The notes below the pieces were generated by a model. The model was given only the letters and a program-made list of their open reading frames with translations, was not told the origin of the DNA and ran no database searches. Both the position numbers and the translations under genes were made by a program. 64,000 bases of DNA from Aidingimonas lacisalsi (GTDB taxonomy: Bacteria; Pseudomonadota; Gammaproteobacteria; Pseudomonadales; Halomonadaceae), in the NCBI RefSeq assembly GCF_008079445.1, contig NZ_VRYH01000001.1:1-64000 (forward strand), written 5' to 3'. Every line of letters begins with the position of its first letter. The first letter of the stretch is position 1. This document shows positions 17,858 through 26,134 of this stretch, piece after piece.

Positions 17858-18724
17858 TCAAAGGTTATTCTTGAGAAAACGGTTTCCTACCGTTATGACG
17901 TCTTCAGGATCGAGCGGATGGTCGTGCTCAATGATGTACCACTTGGCACCCGCTTCTTCGACGGCCGGCAATATCGTTTCCCAATCCAGAACCCCATTAC
18001 CCAGTGAGGTGAAGCCACCTTCTTCCGTTGCCTCGCCCTGAGGCGCATTATCCTTGGCATGCACAGCGAACAGGCGGCCATCGAAACGAGCGACATACTC
18101 AGCAGGATCAAGACCAGCCCGCTCGACCCAGGCAAGATCGATCTCGCTCTTCAGGGCAGGGCCTGCGGCATCGAAGAGCAACTCCAGCGCTGTCTTGTCA
18201 CCATACTCCTGCATTTCGAAATCATGATTGTGGTAGGCAAGCGCCATGTCTTCTTTATCGAGTTTCTCCGCCATGCTACCGAGTTCTTTCCCCAGCTCTT
18301 TCCAGCCGCTGGCGCTATCGGGGCGAGCGTCCTCTTCGAGGTAGGGAATGACGATGGTGTCGTTTCCAACGGACTTGTTGAAATCGACGACTTCACTGCT
18401 ATCGCTACGCATTTCATCAAGACCGACATGTGAGGCGATGATATCGAGATCGTACGCTTCCAGAAGCTCATTCATGCGTTCCGCGGATACACCATGATCT
18501 CCGACGGTTTCTATCGCCTTGACGCCAGCCCGGTTGACGGCGGCAAACTGCTCTTCCGTGGAACCATGATCTCTCATCGTATACATCTGTACGGCGATAG
18601 GCAGATCCTGGCTCTCTTCCGTTGCGATAACTGGCGTGGTAACGACAGATCCCATCATGAACATGGACGCCATGATGAAAATCCGCTTCACCACTGATGT
18701 GGTCTTGAGACTTTCTCTTTCCAT
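17858..18724 (-). CDS. Sec-exported xylose-isomerase-fold protein
   Basis: 288-residue TIM-barrel isomerase/epimerase-type protein. A Sec signal peptide covers about 1-35 (hydrophobic FIMASMFMMGSVVTT, ending before EESQDLP). Family features are VQMYTMRD, an isomerase-type GVKAIETVGDHG, LAYHNHDFEM (metal His), SEIDLAWVERAG (metal Asp) and YIIEHDHP (metal Glu). The ATG at 18724 has AGGGGAG nine bases upstream. It is first in the leftward operon, 84 to 101 bp from a perfect 16-bp palindromic operator. Homologues of this type are often next to DUF1080 and GMC genes; an epimerase or isomerase of 3-keto sugars is a reasonable guess. Confidence 0.78.
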   Translation of the reverse strand: MERESLKTTSVVKRIFIMASMFMMGSVVTTPVIATEESQDLPIAVQMYTMRDHGSTEEQFAAVNRAGVKAIETVGDHGVSAERMNELLEAYDLDIIASHVGLDEMRSDSSEVVDFNKSVGNDTIVIPYLEEDARPDSASGWKELGKELGSMAEKLDKEDMALAYHNHDFEMQEYGDKTALELLFDAAGPALKSEIDLAWVERAGLDPAEYVARFDGRLFAVHAKDNAPQGEATEEGGFTSLGNGVLDWETILPAVEEAGAKWYIIEHDHPLDPEDVITVGNRFLKNNL

Positions 18725-18826
18725 GTCTTGGAGCTCCCCTTCTTGTTTCTTGTCATGAGCGGTCATTGATCTCGACGACCAAAGGCCGACCATGATTTAC
18801 CTTGTCCTTGGATGAAGCTATTTCTC

Positions 18827-18842
18827 ATGTAACCGGTTACAT
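18827..18842. promoter_or_regulatory. LacI-type operator upstream of the sugar-oxidation operon
   Basis: ATGTAACCGGTTACAT is a perfect 16-bp palindrome with the central CG of LacI-family operators. It lies about 105 bp upstream of the first gene of the leftward operon. No LacI gene is adjacent; the two in this window are more than 40 kb away, so the cognate regulator is not known. Confidence 0.7.
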
Positions 18843-19049
18843 ACCTATAGGCAACTTCCAAGCGATTCGCAAGATGAGTATCGACTTCACTTGGCGACAT
18901 GGATGATGCTGTTTAGCTTCACCCTGCCAAAGTCCCTCAACCATGCCGGTTAAAAGCGACAGCACGACAAGAAGAAACCGAGTAAAACTTTGGTCGACAA
19001 AACCTTCGTCTATCAGGCATTGCCCACTGGCCTGCATCGCCAAAGCCCC

Positions 19050-19069
19050 GTGTGCGGAATTCCGCACAC
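19050..19069. promoter_or_regulatory. 20-bp perfect palindrome upstream of the TRAP operon
   Basis: GTGTGCGGAATTCCGCACAC is perfectly self-complementary and sits 203 bp before the TAXI gene. The partial copy GTGTGAAATTCCGG follows about 15 bp later. The core GCGGAATTCCGC resembles operators I associate with IclR-type regulators. A transcription-factor site is more likely than a terminator because no T-tract follows. Confidence 0.5.
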
Positions 19070-19271
19070 ACAGGCGCCCGGGCTGTGTGAAATTCCGGCC
19101 CGGCCGCCCCTCGAAAAATTCGACTTTAGTCGTGCTTATAAAATATAACTAACTGAATAGAAAGTCTTTTCCCGCTTCTGGAGCGTTCCTTGCCCTATGT
19201 TAGGGGCGTACACCCAAGTCGGTTTGGTATCAAATCGACGCTCCACAACCAGAATGCAAGGGAGACACGCC

Positions 19272-20249
19272 ATGACCATCAAGACTTGCCTGATCACCGG
19301 CACCCTGACCGGCGCCATGCTGATCGCCGGCACTGCCCATGCCGACCAGGATGACTGGCCGGAAAGTTTCACGATGGGTACTGCCAGCCAAGGCGGCACC
19401 TACTACGTATATGGCTCTGGCTGGGCCAACATGATTGCCGACGAGCTGGACATCTCCGGCGGCGGAGAAGTCACCGGCGGCCCGGTGCAGAACCTGGCCT
19501 TGGTGCATGAAGGGGATGTCGCCTTCGGCATGGCGACAATGGGCCCTGCAGCCCAAGCGGAAGCTGGCGAGAGTCCCCTGGCCCCTGGCGTCCCGCTCAA
19601 TAACGCTTGCGCCATGTTCCCGATGTATGAGACCCCGTTCTCCATCACGACGCTGAGTGACTCAGGCATCACTTCGATCAGCGAGATCCCCGATGGTGCC
19701 AGCATCGGGTTCGGGCCAGCCGGCTCCACCTCGGACAGCTATTTTCCGGAGATTCTCAAAACATTGGGGGTCGAGTTCGATCGTCAGAACGGCGGTTGGA
19801 ATGACTTGGGTGGCCAGCTCCAGGATGGTTTGATCGACGTCATTGCCTTTGCCGCCGGCATCCCGATCCCGGCAGTCAGCCAGCTTGAAGTGCAAACCGA
19901 CGTCAACATCATCGAGTTCACCGAAGAAGAACAGGCGAAAGTGCTCGAAGAATTCCCCGTGTCCGAGTTCATGATCCCGGCCGATACTTACGAAACGCTC
20001 GAGGAAGATGCCCGCGCCGTTGCCATGTGGAACTTCGCCATCGCCGGATGCGACTTGCCGGAAGATTTTGTTTACGAAGTGACTCGTATCACGATGGAAA
20101 ACAATGACAAGATGCGCGATATCCACCGTAGTGCCGAATTCTCCATTCCGGAGAACATGAAATACAACACCGTACTTCCTTTTCATCCCGGTGCAGCTCG
20201 CTGGTTCGAAGAGAACGGTTATGACATCGATGATGACATGATCCGTTAA
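19272..20249 (+). CDS. TAXI-family TRAP transporter solute-binding protein
   Basis: 325-residue periplasmic binding protein of the TAXI type. A Sec signal peptide covers 1-23 (CLITGTLTGAMLIAGTAHA). The mature protein begins near DQDDWPESFTMGTASQGGTYYVYG, the typical TAXI opening, followed by GPVQNLALVHEGDVAFGM. It works with the fused membrane protein encoded 90 bp downstream, giving a Na+-driven uptake system. TAXI substrates in characterised cases include glutamate and 2-oxoglutarate-like acids, but nothing here fixes the ligand. The ATG at 19272 follows AGGGAGACACGCC. Confidence 0.88.
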   Translation: MTIKTCLITGTLTGAMLIAGTAHADQDDWPESFTMGTASQGGTYYVYGSGWANMIADELDISGGGEVTGGPVQNLALVHEGDVAFGMATMGPAAQAEAGESPLAPGVPLNNACAMFPMYETPFSITTLSDSGITSISEIPDGASIGFGPAGSTSDSYFPEILKTLGVEFDRQNGGWNDLGGQLQDGLIDVIAFAAGIPIPAVSQLEVQTDVNIIEFTEEEQAKVLEEFPVSEFMIPADTYETLEEDARAVAMWNFAIAGCDLPEDFVYEVTRITMENNDKMRDIHRSAEFSIPENMKYNTVLPFHPGAARWFEENGYDIDDDMIR

Positions 20250-20339
20250 TTCGTACCGCTACACATGTTAGAGCCATGCCCTACCGCACGAGGGCATGGC
20301 CTTTTCCCTTTGCTAGTTCATTCCAGGGGTAATGCACCC

Positions 20340-22538
20340 ATGAGCAACACACCCGACAAGGGGACCTCAGTCGATACGGACATCCAAGACAGGGCCGATG
20401 ATGCTGCCGACAGTGTCGACGACGAAATCGTCGAGGCCAACCGCCGTGTTTTCAGTGGCTGGCTGTGGTTCCTGTTCGGCATTCTGGCGATTGGCTATTC
20501 GTCTTTTCACCTGATTTCTCTCAATGTGCTGCCGATGGAAACCTGGTCGTTTCGCATCATCCACATATGTGGCGCATTGATTCTAGGCTACGGCTTGTAT
20601 GCTGGGACGCGTTTTCAAACCGACGGAGAGAGGACCACGCGCGTCTCCTCTCGCTGGCTCGACTGGCTAGGCTATGCACTGCTGATCCCCGCCGCCTATT
20701 CTCTGGTACAGGTCGGTTTGATGCAGCAGACCATCCTGGACGGTGCCATGCGAATCGAGCCGCATGTCGAGGCCTGGCACTACGGGTACCCACTCATACT
20801 GACCACGCTCGCCGCTACCGTGCTGTCATGGTGTCACCGCCATCACCGCCAGGCGCTGCCGGCATCGGATCTGGTACTGATGCTGTGTGCCCTGTCGTGT
20901 GCAGGCTATCTATTGGTGATCTATAACACACCTCTGCGCATGTCGACTGGCACGTCGATGGCACCGATGGGCATCTCTTATGCCGCGATCGCCGGCTCGA
21001 TACTGATCCTTGAACTGACACGACGCGTCGCAGGCCTTGCCCTCATCGTCATTGCCGCGTGTTTTCTGACCTACGTCTTCGTGGGGCCCTATCTTCCCGG
21101 CTTCCTCGGCTATCCCGGCCTTTCCGTTGGCCGTTTCTTCAGTCAGATATACACCGATGCCGGCATTCTGGGCCCTACCACAGCGGTCTCTTCCACCTAT
21201 ATCATTCTCTTCATCATCTTTGCCGCTTTCCTGCAGGCCTCCAAGGTAGGTGACTATTTCGTCAACTTTGCCTTCGCTGCCGCTGGCCGGGCGCGTGGAG
21301 GTCCCGCCAAGGTGGCGATATTCGCCTCTGGCCTGATGGGCATGATCAACGGCACATCAGCCGGCAACGTGGTGTCTACCGGCTCGCTGACCATCCCTCT
21401 GATGAAGAAGGTGGGCTATCCCAGCAAGAGTGCCGGCGCCATCGAGGCAGCCGCCTCCACAGGCGGTCAAATCATGCCACCGATCATGGGGGCCGGTGCC
21501 TTCATCATGGCAGAAATCACCGGCATCCCTTATACCGAGATTGCAGTGGCAGCACTGATTCCGGCAGCGCTGTATTTTGCCTCGGTATACTTCATGGTCG
21601 ATTTCGAGGCCGCCTACAAGGGCATGCGAGGAATGCGCAAAGAGGAAATTCCTCAATTCCGCCGCCTGGTGAAACAAGTCTATCTCTTCGCTCCTATCAT
21701 CATTCTGATCACCGCCCTGTTCATGGGCTATTCAGTGATTCGTGCAGGAACGCTTGCCACCATCTCGGCCGCTGTCGTCAGCTGGATTTCTCCCAACAAG
21801 ATGGGGATCCATGCCATCCTACGCGCCCTAGGCTTGGCCGGCACCATGTCGATCCAGATCATTGCCGTTTGTGCCTGTGCCGGCATTATCGTCGGCGTGA
21901 TCTCGCTAACCGGTGTCGGAGCGCGCTTTTCCTCCTTGTTGCTGGGGCTCGCTGGTGTCAGTCAGTTACTGGCTCTGTTCTTTGCCATGTGTATCAGCAT
22001 CTTGCTCGGCATGGGAATGCCCACCACGGCTGCTTACGCCGTGGCCGCCTCCGTCGTGGCGCCAGGATTGATCAACATTGGCATCCAGCCGCTGGTGGCC
22101 CACTTTTTCGTGTTCTACTTTGCCGTTGTATCAGCCATTACCCCGCCTGTCGCTCTGGCGTCCTATGCCGCATCCGGGATTTCCGGGGCCAATGCCATGG
22201 CAACCTCAGTAACCTCCTTCAAGATCGGCCTGGCTGCCTTTATCGTGCCCTTCATGTTCTTTTACAGTCCGGCCATGCTGATGGAAGGTTCCTGGCTCCA
22301 GATCCTGCGTGTCGCCTGTACCGCGACACTCGGCATCGTGCTGCTGGCTGCCGCCGTGCAGGCCTGGTTCTTCGGCCCCGTCAAGGCTTGGATGCGCCTG
22401 GTCATGCTGGTAGGTGCGGTATCCATGATTTACGGAGGCATTTACTCGGATCTGGCCGGACTCGCCATTGGGGCAATACTGTTGGTACTGCAGCGCCGAT
22501 CGTCGGCGCCAATGGGCAAGATGACAGAAAGAACCTGA
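20340..22538 (+). CDS. TRAP transporter fused 4TM/12TM permease
   Basis: 732-residue inner-membrane protein combining the small (DctQ-like) and large (DctM-like) TRAP subunits. An acidic cytoplasmic N-terminus (1-40) precedes four to five hydrophobic segments, then the large DctM domain with GTSAGNVVSTGSLTIPLMKK, AAASTGGQIMPPIMGAGAF and GMGMPTTAAYAVAA, motifs of the fused family found with TAXI proteins. The ATG at 20340 is used; the open frame continues 25 codons upstream without a plausible start site. Transcription ends at the strong hairpin at 22561-22588. Confidence 0.9.
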   Translation: MSNTPDKGTSVDTDIQDRADDAADSVDDEIVEANRRVFSGWLWFLFGILAIGYSSFHLISLNVLPMETWSFRIIHICGALILGYGLYAGTRFQTDGERTTRVSSRWLDWLGYALLIPAAYSLVQVGLMQQTILDGAMRIEPHVEAWHYGYPLILTTLAATVLSWCHRHHRQALPASDLVLMLCALSCAGYLLVIYNTPLRMSTGTSMAPMGISYAAIAGSILILELTRRVAGLALIVIAACFLTYVFVGPYLPGFLGYPGLSVGRFFSQIYTDAGILGPTTAVSSTYIILFIIFAAFLQASKVGDYFVNFAFAAAGRARGGPAKVAIFASGLMGMINGTSAGNVVSTGSLTIPLMKKVGYPSKSAGAIEAAASTGGQIMPPIMGAGAFIMAEITGIPYTEIAVAALIPAALYFASVYFMVDFEAAYKGMRGMRKEEIPQFRRLVKQVYLFAPIIILITALFMGYSVIRAGTLATISAAVVSWISPNKMGIHAILRALGLAGTMSIQIIAVCACAGIIVGVISLTGVGARFSSLLLGLAGVSQLLALFFAMCISILLGMGMPTTAAYAVAASVVAPGLINIGIQPLVAHFFVFYFAVVSAITPPVALASYAASGISGANAMATSVTSFKIGLAAFIVPFMFFYSPAMLMEGSWLQILRVACTATLGIVLLAAAVQAWFFGPVKAWMRLVMLVGAVSMIYGGIYSDLAGLAIGAILLVLQRRSSAPMGKMTERT

Positions 22539-22560
22539 GTGTTATCTGCTTTATCAAAAA

Positions 22561-22593
22561 AACCGCCGGCGAGATTCCGCCGGCGGTTTTTTC
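22561..22593. terminator. Bidirectional terminator between the TRAP operon and sodC
   Basis: Arms AACCGCCGGCG (22561-22571) and CGCCGGCGGTT (22578-22588) pair perfectly around a 6-base loop. A run of A precedes and a run of T follows, so it can terminate the TRAP transcript (+) and the sodC transcript (-). Confidence 0.88.
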
Positions 22594-22608
22594 ATGCATG
22601 CTCGGCTG

Positions 22609-23154
22609 TCAGGAAGACAAGTCAATGACGCCACAGGCAATACGGCTACCTCCGCCCCCCAAGGCGTCGGGGTCATCGGAATAGTTGTCGCCGCCTTCGT
22701 GAATCATCAGACTGCGACCATCCAGGTCGTCAACGGACAGACGAGGCGCCAGTACCGGCGTAGCAGCCTCGCCATTGTCATTGACCGTCAACAGTGGCAA
22801 ATCACCGAGATGACCTTCCCCATAAGGCCCTTCATGGCTGCCTGCCTCATCAGGGTCATAATGCCCCCCAGCAGACAAGGCTGGCGTCATTTCCCCAGAG
22901 TCGTTTTCGCCTGGCTCGCAACTCGCATTCTCATGAACATGGAATCCATGCCCACCCGCAGGCAAATTGTTCAACTCAGGAATCAACAGCAGGCCGTGAT
23001 CGCTCTCTTTGACCTGAACCATTCCCAACGACTCGCCCACGCCGTCAGCGCTGACTGCGTGCATCTCTACCTGAGGGTTCTGAGCCGCCTGGAGGGAACC
23101 TATCAGCATCATGGAGGCGACAGCGCCACCCAGTGTCATAACATGCTTTTTCAT
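22609..23154 (-). CDS. sodC: Periplasmic copper-zinc superoxide dismutase
   Basis: 181-residue Cu,Zn superoxide dismutase, converting superoxide to hydrogen peroxide and oxygen in the periplasm. The signal peptide covers 1-23 (TLGGAVASMMLIGSLQAA). Copper and zinc ligands are in GFHVHENASC and the AGGHYDPD region, with the last copper His in SLMIHEGGDNYSD. The disulfide cysteines are in HENASCEP and SRIACGVI. The chosen ATG has AAGGAGA upstream. It is transcribed alone from metF's downstream side and ends at the bidirectional terminator. Confidence 0.93.
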   Translation of the reverse strand: MKKHVMTLGGAVASMMLIGSLQAAQNPQVEMHAVSADGVGESLGMVQVKESDHGLLLIPELNNLPAGGHGFHVHENASCEPGENDSGEMTPALSAGGHYDPDEAGSHEGPYGEGHLGDLPLLTVNDNGEAATPVLAPRLSVDDLDGRSLMIHEGGDNYSDDPDALGGGGSRIACGVIDLSS

Positions 23155-23232
23155 CGCGTTTCTCCTTTCCAGTTCCATGGTGGGAGCACCCTCAGGTTAG
23201 ACGCTTTGCGACAGGACAACCAAACGGGAATT

Positions 23233-24072
23233 TCAAGACAGGTTATCCAGAACCTTCAGCGTGGGCTCTGCCTGGTTCAGAGTATAGAAATGCAGACCCG
23301 GCGCACCGCCATCGAGCAAGCGCTGGCAAAGCCTTGAAACGACCTCCTCGCCGAACGCACGAATACTCGTGCTGTCATCCCCGTAGGCCTCCAGTTGCTT
23401 ACGGATCCAGCGCGGAATATCCGCCCCACACCCATCCGAAAAACGTGCCAGTTTCGTGTAGTTAGTGATCGGCATGATCCCGGGAACGATTGGTACAACC
23501 ACACCCATTGCCGTGGCACGTTCAACGAAGTGGAAATAGGCCTCGGGGTTGAAGAAGTACTGGGTGATGGCGACATCGGCACCTGCCTGCACTTTGCGCA
23601 CGAAGTTTTCCAGATCCCGCTCGAAACTTGGTGCCTGCGGATGGCTTTCCGGATAGCCGGCAACGGCAATCTCGAAGTGATCGCCGGTCTCTGCACGGAT
23701 GAAATCCACAAGCTCGTTGGCGTACCGCAGTTCTCCTGCGGCCCCCATGCCCGACGGTAAGTCACCGCGTAACGCCACGAGCTTACGAATCCCCGCCTCA
23801 CGATACTCGCAAAGCAGGTCGCGCAGCGCCTCCTTGTCACTGCCGATACAGGATAAATGCGGGGCCGTATCGATACCGCATTCCCGTACCGCCTTGACCG
23901 TCTGGGTGGTTCTCGCCTGTGTCGAGCCTCCCGCACCATACGTCACCGAAAAGAAACGGGGATCACGCTCGGCCAGGGCATCACGGGTACGCATCAGTTT
24001 CTCGTGTCCCGCCTCGGTACTGGGCGGGAAAAACTCGAAACTGATATCCAATGGATGCGCGTATGAACTCAT
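23233..24072 (-). CDS. metF: 5,10-methylenetetrahydrofolate reductase
   Basis: 279-residue FAD enzyme reducing 5,10-methylene-THF to 5-methyl-THF for methionine synthesis. Family marks are ISFEFFPPSTEAGHEKL at the start, FFSVTYGAGGSTQ, LVALRGDLPSGMGA and ITQYFFNPEAYFHF. Length is close to the E. coli protein (296). With ahcY and metK nearby on the same strand it forms a methyl-cycle neighbourhood, although two to three unrelated genes intervene. The start at MSSYAHPLDIS is preferred over a frame start five codons upstream. Confidence 0.94.
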   Translation of the reverse strand: MSSYAHPLDISFEFFPPSTEAGHEKLMRTRDALAERDPRFFSVTYGAGGSTQARTTQTVKAVRECGIDTAPHLSCIGSDKEALRDLLCEYREAGIRKLVALRGDLPSGMGAAGELRYANELVDFIRAETGDHFEIAVAGYPESHPQAPSFERDLENFVRKVQAGADVAITQYFFNPEAYFHFVERATAMGVVVPIVPGIMPITNYTKLARFSDGCGADIPRWIRKQLEAYGDDSTSIRAFGEEVVSRLCQRLLDGGAPGLHFYTLNQAEPTLKVLDNLS

Positions 24073-24298
24073 TGACTCTGCCCTCATCAGTGCCCTGCAG
24101 TACTCGAGTCATCATGTTCGATCATGGCTGACTCGAGCGGTGGTGTCTCAGAGTGCATTTTGCCGATTCGCCGTCACGAGCACCAATGAAAGTTGCCTGA
24201 CCTCTGCATCGATTCCAATCATGTTCCGCCCTTCTCTGGGCCTGACAGGTCGTATGAGAACGGGCATGATGACCTTTTACGTCAAGGGATTGCAGGTC

Positions 24299-25231
24299 AT
24301 GGTCGAATCCGATTTCGGTACCACGCTACTGGTGCCTTTATGGACTTTACTGGCTTTCGTGGGGCTTGGCTGGCTGTGCGCCAAACGGCTCGCCATCGAC
24401 CCCCAACCCATTGCCACGCTGCTGGTCTACATCATTGCGCCACTGACTTTCTTTCGTAGCCTGACCCTGGGAGGGCCAACTCTCGACTACCTGCTGCTGA
24501 CCTTGGGACTCTTCGTCACTGCCAGCGTCATCGGCTTGATGACCCAGCGCCTGGCGCATCACTGGTTTGCCCCCCAGGAAGCCGCACTACTGGCGTTTTC
24601 CGCTGGCACGGGCAATACCGGCTATTTCGGCCTACCCCTCGCCATGGTATTGCTGCCACCGGAAGGGGTGACGATTTACCTCTTCTGTCTGCTTGGTATC
24701 ACGCTCTATGAATTCACCATCGGCTTCTACATCAGTGCCCGGGGCCGCTTTTCGGTGCGCCAAAGTTTGACACGCATTGCCAGGTTGCCATTGATCTACG
24801 CTTTCTTGCTTGCCCTGCTGGTCAGTACGCTGAATATCGAGATACCGACCGTCGTACTCGATGGCATGGACGTGTTCCCTGCGACCTACACGCTTCTCGG
24901 CATGATGATCATCGGTATGACGCTGGGACGCGTCACGATTCGCGAACTGGATGCGCGCTTCATCTCTGCCTGCATAGCGGCACGCTTCCTGGTGTGGCCA
25001 CTGGTGAGCCTGCTCGCCGTCCTGGGATTGCAGCCGTTAGGAATCAGTGATCACCTGAAGACGACACTCTTGTTACTGGGTGTTGTCCCCATGGCGGCCA
25101 ATGTCGTCGTCGTGGCGATGGAGTTGGAGATCAGGCCGGAAAAAGGGGCCGTTGCGGTCCTCGTGACGACACTTGCTGCCCCCATAGTGGTCCCGCTATA
25201 CCTGCAAGGCCTGACGCTACTCGTTAGCTAG
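24299..25231 (+). CDS. AEC-family transporter
   Basis: 310-residue inner-membrane protein of the auxin-efflux-carrier (AEC) family with about ten hydrophobic segments in two halves. AEC features include GLGWLCAKRLAIDPQPIATLL near the N-terminus and the conserved FSAGTGNTGYFGLPLA around the middle. The start at 24299 (MVESDFGTTL) follows AAGGGA and gives the usual family length; in-frame ATGs upstream would add non-conserved sequence. Bacterial members move organic acids such as malate or malonate; the substrate here is unknown. Confidence 0.82.
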   Translation: MVESDFGTTLLVPLWTLLAFVGLGWLCAKRLAIDPQPIATLLVYIIAPLTFFRSLTLGGPTLDYLLLTLGLFVTASVIGLMTQRLAHHWFAPQEAALLAFSAGTGNTGYFGLPLAMVLLPPEGVTIYLFCLLGITLYEFTIGFYISARGRFSVRQSLTRIARLPLIYAFLLALLVSTLNIEIPTVVLDGMDVFPATYTLLGMMIIGMTLGRVTIRELDARFISACIAARFLVWPLVSLLAVLGLQPLGISDHLKTTLLLLGVVPMAANVVVVAMELEIRPEKGAVAVLVTTLAAPIVVPLYLQGLTLLVS

Positions 25232-25312
25232 CGCAATGCGAGATTCGACTATGCAGCACGGCAAGAGCGTCCTAGATTGTACAATACGGCACCATACTGG
25301 AGGCTACGTGTC

Positions 25313-25672
25313 ATGTCATATGTCAGGCGCATTTCCCCCATACTGTTCGTCATAGTCGCGTTACTCTTTGCCGCTCCGACACAAGCCCACCATGGCTGGA
25401 CAGGCGGTGAGACGATCGAGTTGACCGGCATGATTACCGATGTACGTCTCGGCAATCCTCACGGTGAGGTGGCACTGGATGTCGATGGTTCATCATGGAC
25501 GGTCGAGGTCGGTCAGCCTTGGCGCAACGAACGAGCCGGCCTTGAAGACGGGGATCTAGCCAATGGGATCGAGATTCGAGTATCGGGCGAGCATACCGGT
25601 GACCACTTGTTGAAAGCCGAGCAACTGTGGATCGACGAACAACAATATGTTCTCTATCCGGATCGTATTTGA
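25313..25672 (+). CDS. Small exported protein, DUF6152-like
   Basis: 119-residue protein with a Sec signal peptide (SPILFVIVALLFAAPTQAHH) and a mature start at HHGWTGGETIELTG, followed by a small beta-rich domain with NPHGEVALDVDG and WTVEVGQPWRNERAG. This pattern fits the DUF6152 group of periplasmic proteins, but I name the family from memory. The ATG at 25313 has GGAGG nine bases upstream. The stop codon abuts a GTG start of a membrane protein, so the two are likely translated together. Role unknown; the two histidines after cleavage could bind metal. Confidence 0.7.
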   Translation: MSYVRRISPILFVIVALLFAAPTQAHHGWTGGETIELTGMITDVRLGNPHGEVALDVDGSSWTVEVGQPWRNERAGLEDGDLANGIEIRVSGEHTGDHLLKAEQLWIDEQQYVLYPDRI

Positions 25673-26134
25673 GTGACAGGATTGCTCGAACTACTGGCGC
25701 AAACAACGCTGGCAGAATGGATGCGGTTGTCTCGATGGGGCTACGCCATCGTCAACACCCTGCATGTGTTGGGTATTGCTCTGTTGGTGGGGGCCATCAT
25801 ACCGCTGGACGTACGATTGATGGGGTGGCGTCGCGATATCGAACTCCACAAGCTGGCTGGGTTACTACAACCGATCGCCATCACCGGCCTGGCACTGGCT
25901 ATCGCGATGGGGGGACTGCTGTTTCTGGCCGACCCCGTCGATTACGCCGCCATGCCGTTGTTTCAACTCAAACTGGTCTTTATCGGCCTGGCACTGGTCA
26001 ATGCCCTGGCGCTAAACCTTGGCCCCGGACTCGCCGGGGCCTCGGCTTTCTACCTGGTCACCGCCGGCGCCATCTCGATGTCACTGTGGCTGACAACGCT
26101 CGGCGCCGGACGGTTACTGGCGTTCGTTCAATAA
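25673..26134 (+). CDS. Small integral membrane protein (DUF6644-like)
   Basis: 153-residue protein with four hydrophobic segments and two histidine-bearing stretches ([14 protein letters not shown] and [11 protein letters not shown]), a layout seen in small putative haem-binding or electron-transfer membrane proteins. It starts with GTG directly after the stop of the exported protein upstream. The last seven bases overlap the 3' end of ahcY, read convergently. The family assignment is tentative and no reaction is proposed. Confidence 0.62.
   Translation: MTGLLELLAQTTLAEWMRLSRWGYAIVNTLHVLGIALLVGAIIPLDVRLMGWRRDIELHKLAGLLQPIAITGLALAIAMGGLLFLADPVDYAAMPLFQLKLVFIGLALVNALALNLGPGLAGASAFYLVTAGAISMSLWLTTLGAGRLLAFVQ

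Larger units (their letters stand above)
18725..19271. other. Divergent control region of the sugar-oxidation operon and the TRAP operon
   Basis: 547 bp without a supported gene. It contains two perfect palindromes described separately, one near each flanking operon, and an A/T-rich stretch at about 19130-19160. I cannot assign -10/-35 elements with confidence. Confidence 0.5.
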
